Origin: an uncultured Clostridia bacterium
GTDB taxonomy: Bacteria; Bacillota; Clostridia; UBA1381
Assembly: GCA_910579415.1 (NCBI GenBank)
Contig: CAJTUY010000003.1
Coordinates: forward strand, 52,924-90,315
Reading direction: 5' to 3'
Length of the DNA: 37,392 nucleotides
Position numbers and translations under genes: made by a program
The notes under the pieces: generated by a model
Told to the model about the DNA's origin: nothing
The model's database searches: none
What the model saw: only the letters and a program-made list of their open reading frames with translations
Shown here: one piece after another, positions 23,223-30,468 of the stretch
Numbering within the stretch: position 1 is the first letter of the stretch
How the letters are laid out: the number at the start of each line of letters is the position of its first letter

Positions 23223-24467
23223 TTAAACTATAAACTCCCTTATTTTATCGTACATTGCCGCATCTGCCATAATCTCCATAAGCGTGCCGATGCCGGTGTA
23301 TTCTTCAGAAAGAACCTTCTGTGTTTCGTGAAGCTCATTTACAAGCGCGCCTTCGCCGTATGGGATACATACGCGGACTTTTTGCTTTTTGCCGGGTGCG
23401 GCATCGGCAAGTGCGTTTAAAAGTCTGCCGATATTTCTGTTTTCTTTTGCGCTTATATAAACGCCGTTTGCTTCTGGGTATTTGCCGAGCTTATCGCATT
23501 TGTTAAATATGTTAATTACGGGTTTGCCTGATGCACCTATATCGGAAAGTACACTTTCAACAACCTTCATCTGATTGTCGCTTTCCTCGTTGGATATGTC
23601 TATAACATGAAGCAGCACATCGGCAATTACAGCCTCCTCCAGAGTGGATTTAAAGGCTTCAATCAGGTGATGCGGAAGCTTTCTTATAAAACCTACCGTA
23701 TCTACCAGAAGTATTTTTCTGTTATCGTCAAGAGTTATCATTCGGGAGGTAGGGTCGAGCGTCGCAAACAGCTTATCCTCAGCAAATACGCCTGCGTCAG
23801 TAAGCGCGTTTAGAAGCGTGGATTTACCTGCGTTGGTATATCCTACAAGCGCGGCGGTTATAACCCCGTCTTTTTTTCGTCTTGACCTTATAAGACTGCG
23901 GTGTTTTTTCAGTTCTTCAATCTCATCTTCAAGAGCTGAAATTCTGCGCCGTATATGACGCCTGTCAGACTCCAGCCGCGTTTCGCCCGGACCTCTCGTA
24001 CCGATACCGGCGCCCGTGCGGCTCATTTCCGTACCAAAACCGCGTAATCGCGGCAAACGGTATTTAAGCTGCGCAAGTTCTACCTGCAATTTACCTTCTC
24101 CGCTTTTTGCGCGCATAGCGAATATATCAAGTATAAGCATTGAACGGTCAAGCACTTTTACACCGAGAAAATCGGTTATGTTGCGCATCTGTACGGGCGA
24201 TAGCTCATCATCAAAAACAACGGTATCCGCTTCCAAAGCCAAAACCGCATTTTTCAGTTCCTCCAGCTTGCCTTCGCCCATATATGTTGCCGTTTCAAGG
24301 TCAGGCTTATTCTGTATCATTTCACCCACAACCTCGCCGCCTGCTGTTTTAACAAGCTCAACAAGCTCGGCAATTGACTGTTCGGTTGTATCCGAAAGCG
24401 CATCGCGCAGACCGCGATGTACTCCCGCAAGAATTATTTTTTCACGTTTTTCGGTGTTATTCTCCAT
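23223..24467 (-). CDS. hflX: GTPase HflX
   Basis: HflX is a ribosome-associated GTPase that splits stalled ribosomes during stress. The 414-residue protein has the N-terminal HflX domain (VVFDDELSPVQMRNI), the linker RMSRTGAGIGTRGPGE-type block (MSRTGAGIGTRGPGETRLE), and the GTP motifs GYTNAGKST, DTVGF and NKCD. ATG 24467 follows GGAG; an upstream TTG at 24479 precedes it. It leads the operon with yigZ, a membrane-anchored protein and trxA. Confidence 0.94.
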   Translation of the reverse strand: MENNTEKREKIILAGVHRGLRDALSDTTEQSIAELVELVKTAGGEVVGEMIQNKPDLETATYMGEGKLEELKNAVLALEADTVVFDDELSPVQMRNITDFLGVKVLDRSMLILDIFAMRAKSGEGKLQVELAQLKYRLPRLRGFGTEMSRTGAGIGTRGPGETRLESDRRHIRRRISALEDEIEELKKHRSLIRSRRKKDGVITAALVGYTNAGKSTLLNALTDAGVFAEDKLFATLDPTSRMITLDDNRKILLVDTVGFIRKLPHHLIEAFKSTLEEAVIADVLLHVIDISNEESDNQMKVVESVLSDIGASGKPVINIFNKCDKLGKYPEANGVYISAKENRNIGRLLNALADAAPGKKQKVRVCIPYGEGALVNELHETQKVLSEEYTGIGTLMEIMADAAMYDKIREFIV

Positions 24468-24617
24468 ATTTATCTCCAATTTCGCTTACATAAAGCAGTA
24501 CAAACTGTATATCTTTAGTATAACAAAATTTTAGATGTAAGTATACCCCTTTAGAAAAAAATTTAAAAAATTTTCACATTTTATTTAAGGCATAATAAAA
24601 TGCATATATAAATTAAA

Positions 24618-24641
24618 CGGCCCGAACATAAGTTCAAGCCG
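24618..24641 (-). terminator. Terminator after hisH
   Basis: Minus-strand CGGCTTGAAC pairs with GTTCGGGCCG around TTAT, with a T-rich stretch after it. Confidence 0.65.
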
Positions 24642-24649
24642 CAATCCGG

Positions 24650-25252
24650 TTATAGTTCCGTAAAGTTTTTTAATATCTGCATACCTGTATCGCCGCTTTT
24701 TTCGGGGTGGAACTGTGTTGCAAATACATTTTTGTCCTCAACCGCAACGGCTAATTTTTCGCCGTAATCAGTGTATGCGGAAACAATACTTTCATCCTCT
24801 GCCTTGAGGTAGTAGGAGTGGACAAAATAAACAAACGGATTGTTTCCTATGTTCTTTAAAATCCGGCTGTCCTTTGTGATTTCAAGATTGTTCCAGCCCA
24901 TATGCGGTATTTTAAGACCGCAGTCGGGTATTTTCACAATTTTTCCTTTAAAAAGTCCCAGACCTTTAACATCAGGACTTTCCTCACTTCCCTCAAACAT
25001 AAGATGTAAGCCTAAGCATATACCGAGCAGCGGAGTTCCCTTGTCGGCTGTCTTTAAAACTACCTTGTCAAGACCGTTTTTCCTAAGGCATTGCATTGCA
25101 TTGCCGAATGCGCCGACACCCGGTAAAATCACCTTATCGGCGGAAAGTATCTCCTCTGCGCTGCCTGTTACAATTGAAGGCGCATCGAGAAAATCAAGCG
25201 CATTTTTAACGCTGTGCAGATTTCCTGCTCCGTAATCTATTATTGCAATCAT
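24650..25252 (-). CDS. hisH: Imidazole glycerol phosphate synthase subunit HisH
   Basis: HisH is the glutaminase that feeds ammonia to HisF; together they make imidazole glycerol phosphate and release AICAR. The 200-residue protein has YGAGNLHSVKNAL, the nucleophile Cys in LGICLGLHLMFEGS, and the His-Glu pair in ATQFHPEKSG. GGAGAG before ATG 25252 sets the start. It lies 15 bases after thiC with no promoter between them, so it appears to be transcribed from the TPP-controlled thiC promoter. hisF is not adjacent. Confidence 0.94.
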   Translation of the reverse strand: MIAIIDYGAGNLHSVKNALDFLDAPSIVTGSAEEILSADKVILPGVGAFGNAMQCLRKNGLDKVVLKTADKGTPLLGICLGLHLMFEGSEESPDVKGLGLFKGKIVKIPDCGLKIPHMGWNNLEITKDSRILKNIGNNPFVYFVHSYYLKAEDESIVSAYTDYGEKLAVAVEDKNVFATQFHPEKSGDTGMQILKNFTEL

Positions 25253-25267
25253 ATTTGTTCTCTCCAA

Positions 25268-26569
25268 TTATTTAACGTCAACCTTTTCGCCCGAAAGAAT
25301 TTTATTCATTGTTCTTGCGGCACACATTTTGCCGCACATTGAACAGGTGTGTTTTTCCTCAGGCGGAAGTTCGTTATAATATCTCTGTGGTTTTTCGGGT
25401 TCAATAGCATATTGAAACATCTCGTCCCAGCATACGCGCCGTCTTGCGTCGCTCATTTTATTGTCAATTTCACGTGCGTCTTTAATGCCTTTTGCTATAT
25501 CGCCTGCATGTGCTGCGATTTTTGCCGCGACAATACCTTCTCTTACATCATCCGCGTCAGGCAGACGCAAATGCTCGGCAGGCGTTACGTAGCACAGAAA
25601 GTCCGCGCCGTTTGCAGCTGCAACCGCACCGCCGATTGCTGATGTTATATGGTCGTATCCGGGCGCAATATCCGTAACAAGAGGACCTAATACATAGAAC
25701 GGCGCATTGTGGCAAAGACGTTTTTCAAGCTTCATATTTGCCGCTATTTCATCAATTGACATATGACCAGGACCTTCAATCATAACCTGTACATTCTTTT
25801 CCCACGCACGTTTGGTTAATATTCCAAGCTCAATAAGCTCGGTAATCTGTGATGCATCGGTAGAATCGTGCGTACAGCCAGGACGGCATGCGTCACCAAG
25901 ACTTATTGTAACGTCATATTTTGCAAGAATATCAAGTACCTTGTCATAATATTCATAGAACGGATTTTCATTGCCTGTCATCTCCATCCATGCGAATATC
26001 AGTGAACCGCCGCGCGAAACAATGTTGGTAAGTCTGCCTGTTTCCTTGAATACAGACGCAGTTCTGCGGTTTATTCCTGCATGGATTGTCATGAAGTCAA
26101 CACCTTCTTTTGCGTGCGCTTCAATGACCTCAAGAAATTCGTCCGCCGTAATGTCGGCAAGCTCCTTGTCAAGGTATCCGACAGCGTCATACATAGGTAC
26201 AGTTCCTATCATAGCGGGACATTCATCAATCAGCTTCTGGCGGAATTCGTGTGTTTTTCCGTAACAGCTTAAGTCCATAATAGCTTCGGCATTCATTTTA
26301 ACCGCCATATTTACTTTTTCCCATTCTATGCTGTAATCTGTACAGTCCTTTGAAATACCGAGATTGACGTTGATTTTTGTTTTCATGCCTTCACCGACAG
26401 CTTCGGGATTTATTGAACGGTGATTTTTATTTGCGGGAATAACAACTGTTCCCTTTGCAATACGCTCGCGAAGCGTTTCGGTATCAATATTTTCTTTTTT
26501 TGACACTGCCTTCATTTCAGGTGTGATAATTCCTTTTTTTGCTGCGTCCATCTGCGTAGTATAGTTCAT
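25268..26569 (-). CDS. thiC: Phosphomethylpyrimidine synthase ThiC
   Basis: ThiC, a radical-SAM enzyme, rearranges AIR into the HMP-P pyrimidine of thiamin. The 433-residue protein is the shorter form without the N-terminal extension. Recognisable parts are NINPEAV-like INPEAVGEGMKTKINVNLG, MIEGPGHMSIDEI, PFYVLGPLVTDIAPGYDH and the C-terminal cluster CSMCGKMC. The third cysteine is spaced one residue closer than in E. coli ThiC. GGAGG precedes ATG 26569. A TPP riboswitch with a terminator controls it. Confidence 0.95.
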   Translation of the reverse strand: MNYTTQMDAAKKGIITPEMKAVSKKENIDTETLRERIAKGTVVIPANKNHRSINPEAVGEGMKTKINVNLGISKDCTDYSIEWEKVNMAVKMNAEAIMDLSCYGKTHEFRQKLIDECPAMIGTVPMYDAVGYLDKELADITADEFLEVIEAHAKEGVDFMTIHAGINRRTASVFKETGRLTNIVSRGGSLIFAWMEMTGNENPFYEYYDKVLDILAKYDVTISLGDACRPGCTHDSTDASQITELIELGILTKRAWEKNVQVMIEGPGHMSIDEIAANMKLEKRLCHNAPFYVLGPLVTDIAPGYDHITSAIGGAVAAANGADFLCYVTPAEHLRLPDADDVREGIVAAKIAAHAGDIAKGIKDAREIDNKMSDARRRVCWDEMFQYAIEPEKPQRYYNELPPEEKHTCSMCGKMCAARTMNKILSGEKVDVK

Positions 26570-26582
26570 AATATGTACCTCC

Positions 26583-26615
26583 AAAAAATAATGCTCTCTT
26601 ATTTAAAAGAGAGCA
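26583..26615 (-). terminator. Riboswitch terminator before thiC
   Basis: TGCTCTCTT and AAGAGAGCA (26592-26600, 26607-26615) form a hairpin with TTATTTTTT after it on the minus strand. It stands between the TPP aptamer and the thiC ribosome binding site, as an expression platform would. Confidence 0.88.
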
Positions 26616-26619
26616 TAAA

Positions 26620-26708
26620 AAAGCCTGTGCATTTTCCGCTGCGGCATTACCCGTATGCAGTCAATGGGTCGAAGTCAAAACTTCCTCTCAGCAAAAGCTC
26701 CCCTTTAT
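26620..26708 (-). ncRNA. TPP riboswitch
   Basis: On the minus strand the RNA shows AGGGGAGC, then GCTGAGAGG (the pyrimidine-binding CUGAGA element), GACCCATTGACTGCATACGGGTAATGCCGCAGCGG-type 3' half with the conserved GGGTAATGCCGC segment, in the standard TPP aptamer order. It begins at the predicted start of transcription and is followed by the intrinsic terminator and thiC. Confidence 0.92.
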
Positions 26709-26714
26709 AGCTAC

Positions 26715-26743
26715 ATTATATATCAAACATAACCCGGTGTCAA
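26715..26743 (-). promoter_or_regulatory. Consensus promoter of thiC-hisH
   Basis: Minus-strand TTGACA (26738-26743) and TATAAT (26715-26720) are 17 bases apart, placing the start of transcription at the 5' edge of the TPP aptamer. Confidence 0.9.
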
Positions 26744-26758
26744 GAAATACTTTCCTTA

Positions 26759-28660
26759 TCAGAAGGTTGCTTTGCCACCGGATACTCTTGCATTTACAGG
26801 TGTGCCGCGTCTTTTCTGACCGTATATATCAGTCATTTCATATTCAAAAATGTATGAACCGCTGTCAACATTGCTTTCTCCTGCGCCGCGTGTAAGTCTT
26901 CTTGATGAACCGTCAACAATGTACTCAAGCGTTTGATGATGCTCGTCATATACTCTCAGAAGGGGACATACATTATCGAAAAATCCGATTTTTTCTATTT
27001 CACCTGTTACGCGTCCGCCGTTAATATACGGCCATGCGCCCAAGACCTTGTATTTATCTTTATCACGGTAATATGCCACGCGCGCGCTTTTGCGTGTGCC
27101 GTTAAGCATTATCGGAATTGAATAAAGGTCATATTCTTCATAATGACGGATACATGTCGGGCTTATATTTTTGGAATACAGCCTGAGCATTTTTCCGTTA
27201 AAATTGTCCTGAAAAATACCCACATCCCAATTGGCGTTAAGCTTGTCATATGTGCCTATATACACATATCCGCCGTTCTTATCGGCTTTATACAGATTTA
27301 CGGCAACCTTTTCAAACATATTCATATTGCCTGCGATGTTCATTTCATATGAATTGCCGTTTAAAATAGTGGCATATTCAAGTGTCTGCATAGCGCTGTC
27401 GTAGCTTTGCCATGCGCCCGAAGCGGTATAGTCTGCGGTTGCGGCTTCGTCTGTTACATTACAGGAGATACAGCTTTTGCGCAAAAGCTCCTTATATTTA
27501 ACGCCTGCCGCAAGCTTCATATACGCCTGCAATTCATCGTTATTTTTATCCAGAGGATAGTATACGCTGAGTCCTGCCGAGTTTTGTTCGCGTGAACCGC
27601 ATACCCTGTATACCACCGTATCATTGAGCGCTTCTATAAGCACATTCGATGTATTTACTGCATAAGGCTGCATTTTCATCGCCATATCGCCTATATCAAG
27701 CGAATTTGAGAATCCTTCATCCGCAGACATTCCTCCGTAAGCGTGTACACTTTCAAGCGTGTCTGCAAGTACGGCAAAATCCTCAGGCGTATTTGTCAGC
27801 GTAAGCATATCGCCTGACATGCCGTTAAATGCCTGATTAAGCGTTGACAGCTTAGACATATCTGTAACAGACATTGCCGCGTCTGCTTCCGTACCGTTTT
27901 TCACACATTTATTATAATATGTATTGCACATTGCAATTCCCACATCACGCGCAGAAGCCGACGGGTTATCGCAGAGATATTTTAAAAAGCCCGCATAGTC
28001 CCAGCTGTGCTTGGGCTGAATATCCTGCGAAGCAACCATATACTGCGCATAGGTTGACAGGGAAGTAGCGGTTTCGATGCTGCCCATAAGCGAAGTGTCA
28101 AGACCCACAATATCAAAGTTTGCACCGTTAAGGCTCATAGCGTATGAAATCTCTTCAAGACTAAGACCGCCGTCGTTGTTTTGCTCGTCATAGCACATAC
28201 CATACATACTTCCTCCGCCTTCGCCGGCAAGAATAAGAATGTAGTGCTGTGCTTCGTAATTTGTTGTTCCCCATAAAAGAAAGCTCTCAAGCGTACGGTA
28301 ATTTCCCATGTCACTGGGAGCGGACTGGTCGGCAAGATACAGCTTGTCCTTATGCACTTCAAAACGCTGCGAATAGTCGCTGTAAACGCCTTTCAAGTGC
28401 CACTCGTTGCTTCCGCCCGTCTGTACCAGAACATTGACGTTTTCGGGATAGCTCACGCGCATCATTTCCCTGAGCCGTTCCGAATAAGCGCCCGACGCGC
28501 TTTCCTCGCTTCCGCCGCACATATACACCATTACAGTCCAACTTTCGCCGTTTGCCGCGCGGTCGGGCGAAGGCTTGCTGTATACAACCTCTGCCGAATT
28601 ACATGCGGACAGCGTAACTGATGCAAAAAGTACGGCAATAAAATATACCACCTTTTTCAT
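26759..28660 (-). CDS. Clostripain-like (C11) lipoprotein, predicted inactive
   Basis: The 633-residue protein has a lipoprotein signal (LFASVTLSAC, Cys20) and then a clostripain-type domain: WTVMVYMCGG (41-50), MGNYRTLESFLLW, ILILAGEGGGSMYGMCYDE (141-159) and FDIVGLDTSLMGSIETA (182-198). In active C11 peptidases the equivalent segments read about NHGGG and FDACLMG; here the catalytic His is Glu147 and the catalytic Cys is Ser190, so peptidase activity is unlikely. The C-terminal half (about 410-633) is strand-rich and unrecognised. It is monocistronic, with the ferredoxin upstream. Confidence 0.85.
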   Translation of the reverse strand: MKKVVYFIAVLFASVTLSACNSAEVVYSKPSPDRAANGESWTVMVYMCGGSEESASGAYSERLREMMRVSYPENVNVLVQTGGSNEWHLKGVYSDYSQRFEVHKDKLYLADQSAPSDMGNYRTLESFLLWGTTNYEAQHYILILAGEGGGSMYGMCYDEQNNDGGLSLEEISYAMSLNGANFDIVGLDTSLMGSIETATSLSTYAQYMVASQDIQPKHSWDYAGFLKYLCDNPSASARDVGIAMCNTYYNKCVKNGTEADAAMSVTDMSKLSTLNQAFNGMSGDMLTLTNTPEDFAVLADTLESVHAYGGMSADEGFSNSLDIGDMAMKMQPYAVNTSNVLIEALNDTVVYRVCGSREQNSAGLSVYYPLDKNNDELQAYMKLAAGVKYKELLRKSCISCNVTDEAATADYTASGAWQSYDSAMQTLEYATILNGNSYEMNIAGNMNMFEKVAVNLYKADKNGGYVYIGTYDKLNANWDVGIFQDNFNGKMLRLYSKNISPTCIRHYEEYDLYSIPIMLNGTRKSARVAYYRDKDKYKVLGAWPYINGGRVTGEIEKIGFFDNVCPLLRVYDEHHQTLEYIVDGSSRRLTRGAGESNVDSGSYIFEYEMTDIYGQKRRGTPVNARVSGGKATF

Positions 28661-28689
28661 ATATATAATCCTTCCTAAGCCTTATATAT

Positions 28690-28722
28690 GGAAAAAGGGC
28701 TGTGTATTACGACAACCCTTTC
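28690..28722 (-). terminator. Terminator after the ferredoxin gene
   Basis: Minus-strand GGAAAGGGTTGT pairs with ACACAGCCCTTTTTCC, including its T run. Confidence 0.75.
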
Positions 28723-28741
28723 CGTTTTACGTACTGTTTGA

Positions 28742-28912
28742 TTATGCCTGTTCAGGCGCGCCGACAGGACAAACACCTGCGCAAGCGCCGCACTCGATAC
28801 ATGTATCGGGGTCGATTACGTACTTGCTGTCACCCTCAGAAATTGCGCTTACAGGACATTCAGCGGCACAAGCACCGCATGATATACAAGCGTCAGAAAT
28901 TTCGTATGCCAT
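28742..28912 (-). CDS. 2[4Fe-4S] ferredoxin
   Basis: The 56-residue protein is a clostridial-type bacterioferredoxin with two CxxCxxCxxxCP motifs: ACISCGACAAECPVSAI and TCIECGACAGVCPVGAP. It carries electrons at low potential in the cytoplasm, for example for radical-SAM enzymes such as RimO and ThiC encoded nearby, though that pairing is only a suggestion. AAGGAGG precedes the ATG. It has its own promoter (28966-28994) and terminator. Confidence 0.96.
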   Translation of the reverse strand: MAYEISDACISCGACAAECPVSAISEGDSKYVIDPDTCIECGACAGVCPVGAPEQA

Positions 28913-28939
28913 TCAAAATACACCTCCTTAACCTAATAA

Positions 28940-28994
28940 CATTCGTGCTGAATGTTTATAGGGTTATTGTACCATAAAACCGTTTATACTTCAA
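28940..28994 (-). promoter_or_regulatory. Ferredoxin promoter and leader palindrome
   Basis: Minus-strand TTGAAG (28989-28994) and TACAAT (28966-28971) have a 17-base spacer. The short leader holds AACATTC/GAATGTT around AGCAC (about 28940-28958), just ahead of the ribosome binding site. Confidence 0.65.
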
Positions 28995-29011
28995 TAGCTA
29001 ATTAAAAATTT

Positions 29012-29863
29012 TTAATCTTCGTCCGCTTCGTTATCGGGAGAATTTGACTTGCCGCGTCTTAAAACTTTTATATCCGATACATTAAAATCCTTAAGGGTTT
29101 TTTCATTTTCGTCATCAAGCTTAACCTTTACAATTCCTTTGAGAATACTTACAAATTCCACAGTTCCGTTTCCGTCGGGGGTTTTTACCAACGCGCCTTG
29201 ACGCGGAGTAACTCGAAGCAGCTCCTCGTATGTATCTTGTTCATATTTAAGACAGCACATAAGCCTTCCGCATGCACCCGAAATCTTTGCGGGATTAAGC
29301 GACAGGCTTTGCTCCTTTGCCATTTTAATCGACACAGGCGCAAATTCCTCCAAAAACTGGCTGCAGCAAAGACCTCTGCCGCATATACCGACGCTGCCGA
29401 GCGTTTTTGCTTCATCGCGTACGCCGATTTGTCTTAGTTCTATTCTTGTTTTAAACACTATCGCAAGGTCCTTTACAAGCTCACGGAAATCAACTCTTCC
29501 ATCAGCGGTAAAGTAGAACAGGATTTTATTGCCGTCAAAGGTGTATTCCACTTCGACAAGCTTCATTTCAAGTCCATGCTCTTTTATTTTGTCAAAACAT
29601 ATTTTATATGCTTCCTTTTCAAATTCTTTGTTGCGCTTGTAGCGTTCCGTATCTTCTTCGGTTGCAATGCGTACAACACTTTTCAACTGTTTCTGGAAAT
29701 TATCTTTATCAAGAGTACGGTTGTCCATTACCACTTCACCGTATTCCATACCGCGTGAGGTTTCCACAATAACATGGTCGCCTGCATGCGCTTCTACGCC
29801 GTCAGGGTCAAAATAATATGTTTTGCCTGCGGTCTTAAAGCGTACTCCTATTACGTTTACCAT
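29012..29863 (-). CDS. ricT: PSP1 domain protein, RicT (YaaT) family
   Basis: The 283-residue protein has the PSP1 order: VIGVRFKTAGKTYYFDP, HVIVETSRGMEYGEVV, and the cysteine-rich GICGRGLCCSQFLEEF and GACGRLMCCLKYEQDTYEEL. In Bacillus RicT is part of an iron-sulfur complex with RicA and RicF that acts with RNase Y in mRNA processing. AAAGGAG lies 10 bases before ATG 29863, so the longer frame reaching 29971 overlaps the upstream gene and is not used. Confidence 0.92.
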   Translation of the reverse strand: MVNVIGVRFKTAGKTYYFDPDGVEAHAGDHVIVETSRGMEYGEVVMDNRTLDKDNFQKQLKSVVRIATEEDTERYKRNKEFEKEAYKICFDKIKEHGLEMKLVEVEYTFDGNKILFYFTADGRVDFRELVKDLAIVFKTRIELRQIGVRDEAKTLGSVGICGRGLCCSQFLEEFAPVSIKMAKEQSLSLNPAKISGACGRLMCCLKYEQDTYEELLRVTPRQGALVKTPDGNGTVEFVSILKGIVKVKLDDENEKTLKDFNVSDIKVLRRGKSNSPDNEADED

Positions 29864-29867
29864 ATAT

Positions 29868-30323
29868 CTAAAACTCCTTTTTGCCTTGTATTTTGTCCGC
29901 CATTTTGCGCGATATGTCGCATATAAGCAATGATTGAATTCCGTTTTTTTCATATATGATATAATATACATCTTTTTTGGAAAATACGGAAGTACGCATA
30001 TTGTATGCCCTCAAACGCGTATCGGGACGGGTTTTTGAAACCGACTTTACCTGTGAGAGAGCAAAGTCAACCTCTTTTTTTCTGTGACCGATACTTCTTA
30101 CTATATGTACACGGTCATTTTCCAGTGTAAAGGTATATATCGCCGCATATCTGGTCAAAACGAAAAATCCGAGTATGCAGTACAATAATATGGTTACCGC
30201 TACACCTATTATTTTATAGTCGGGAAGGGAAGCCGTAAGTATTCTGCCGAAAAACAGCATTACTGCCGCCCATAGGACAGAAAAGACAAACTCTCTGCCT
30301 CCGCCTGTTCTCTGTTCCTCCAA
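29868..30323 (-). CDS. Small membrane protein with PH-like C-terminus
   Basis: The 151-residue protein has two transmembrane helices (about residues 13-31 and 38-58) followed by a soluble part with FTLENDRVHIVRSIGHRKKEVDFALSQVKSV, resembling the bacterial PH-like domains found after two-helix hairpins. Its function is unknown. The start is a TTG with AAAGGAG about eight bases upstream; no ATG in this frame gives the membrane segment a start. It ends four bases before ricT, suggesting co-transcription from the promoter at 30355. Confidence 0.78.
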   Translation of the reverse strand: MEEQRTGGGREFVFSVLWAAVMLFFGRILTASLPDYKIIGVAVTILLYCILGFFVLTRYAAIYTFTLENDRVHIVRSIGHRKKEVDFALSQVKSVSKTRPDTRLRAYNMRTSVFSKKDVYYIIYEKNGIQSLLICDISRKMADKIQGKKEF

Positions 30324-30354
30324 AACACATATCTCCTTTATATAAGGTACTGTT

Positions 30355-30384
30355 ATTGTACCATAACATTGACCGTATTGTCAA
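30355..30384 (-). promoter_or_regulatory. Promoter of the membrane protein-ricT unit
   Basis: Minus-strand TTGACA (30379-30384) and TACAAT (30355-30360) are 18 bases apart; divergent to the ABC exporter promoter. Confidence 0.75.
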
Positions 30385-30405
30385 CTGCCGCTCTGATTGC
30401 AGGGT

Positions 30406-30434
30406 TTGACTTTTAACAGTAAATGTTATATAAT
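30406..30434 (+). promoter_or_regulatory. Promoter of the ABC exporter
   Basis: TTGACT (30406-30411) and TATAAT (30429-30434) have a 17-base spacer. Confidence 0.85.
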
Positions 30435-30468
30435 TTAAGTAAGAAAATTTTAAAGGAGAAAACAGACG

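Noticed and set aside
23321..24534. Several plus-strand frames opposite hflX
   Set aside because: They are shadows of a highly conserved GTPase gene and lack ribosome binding sites.
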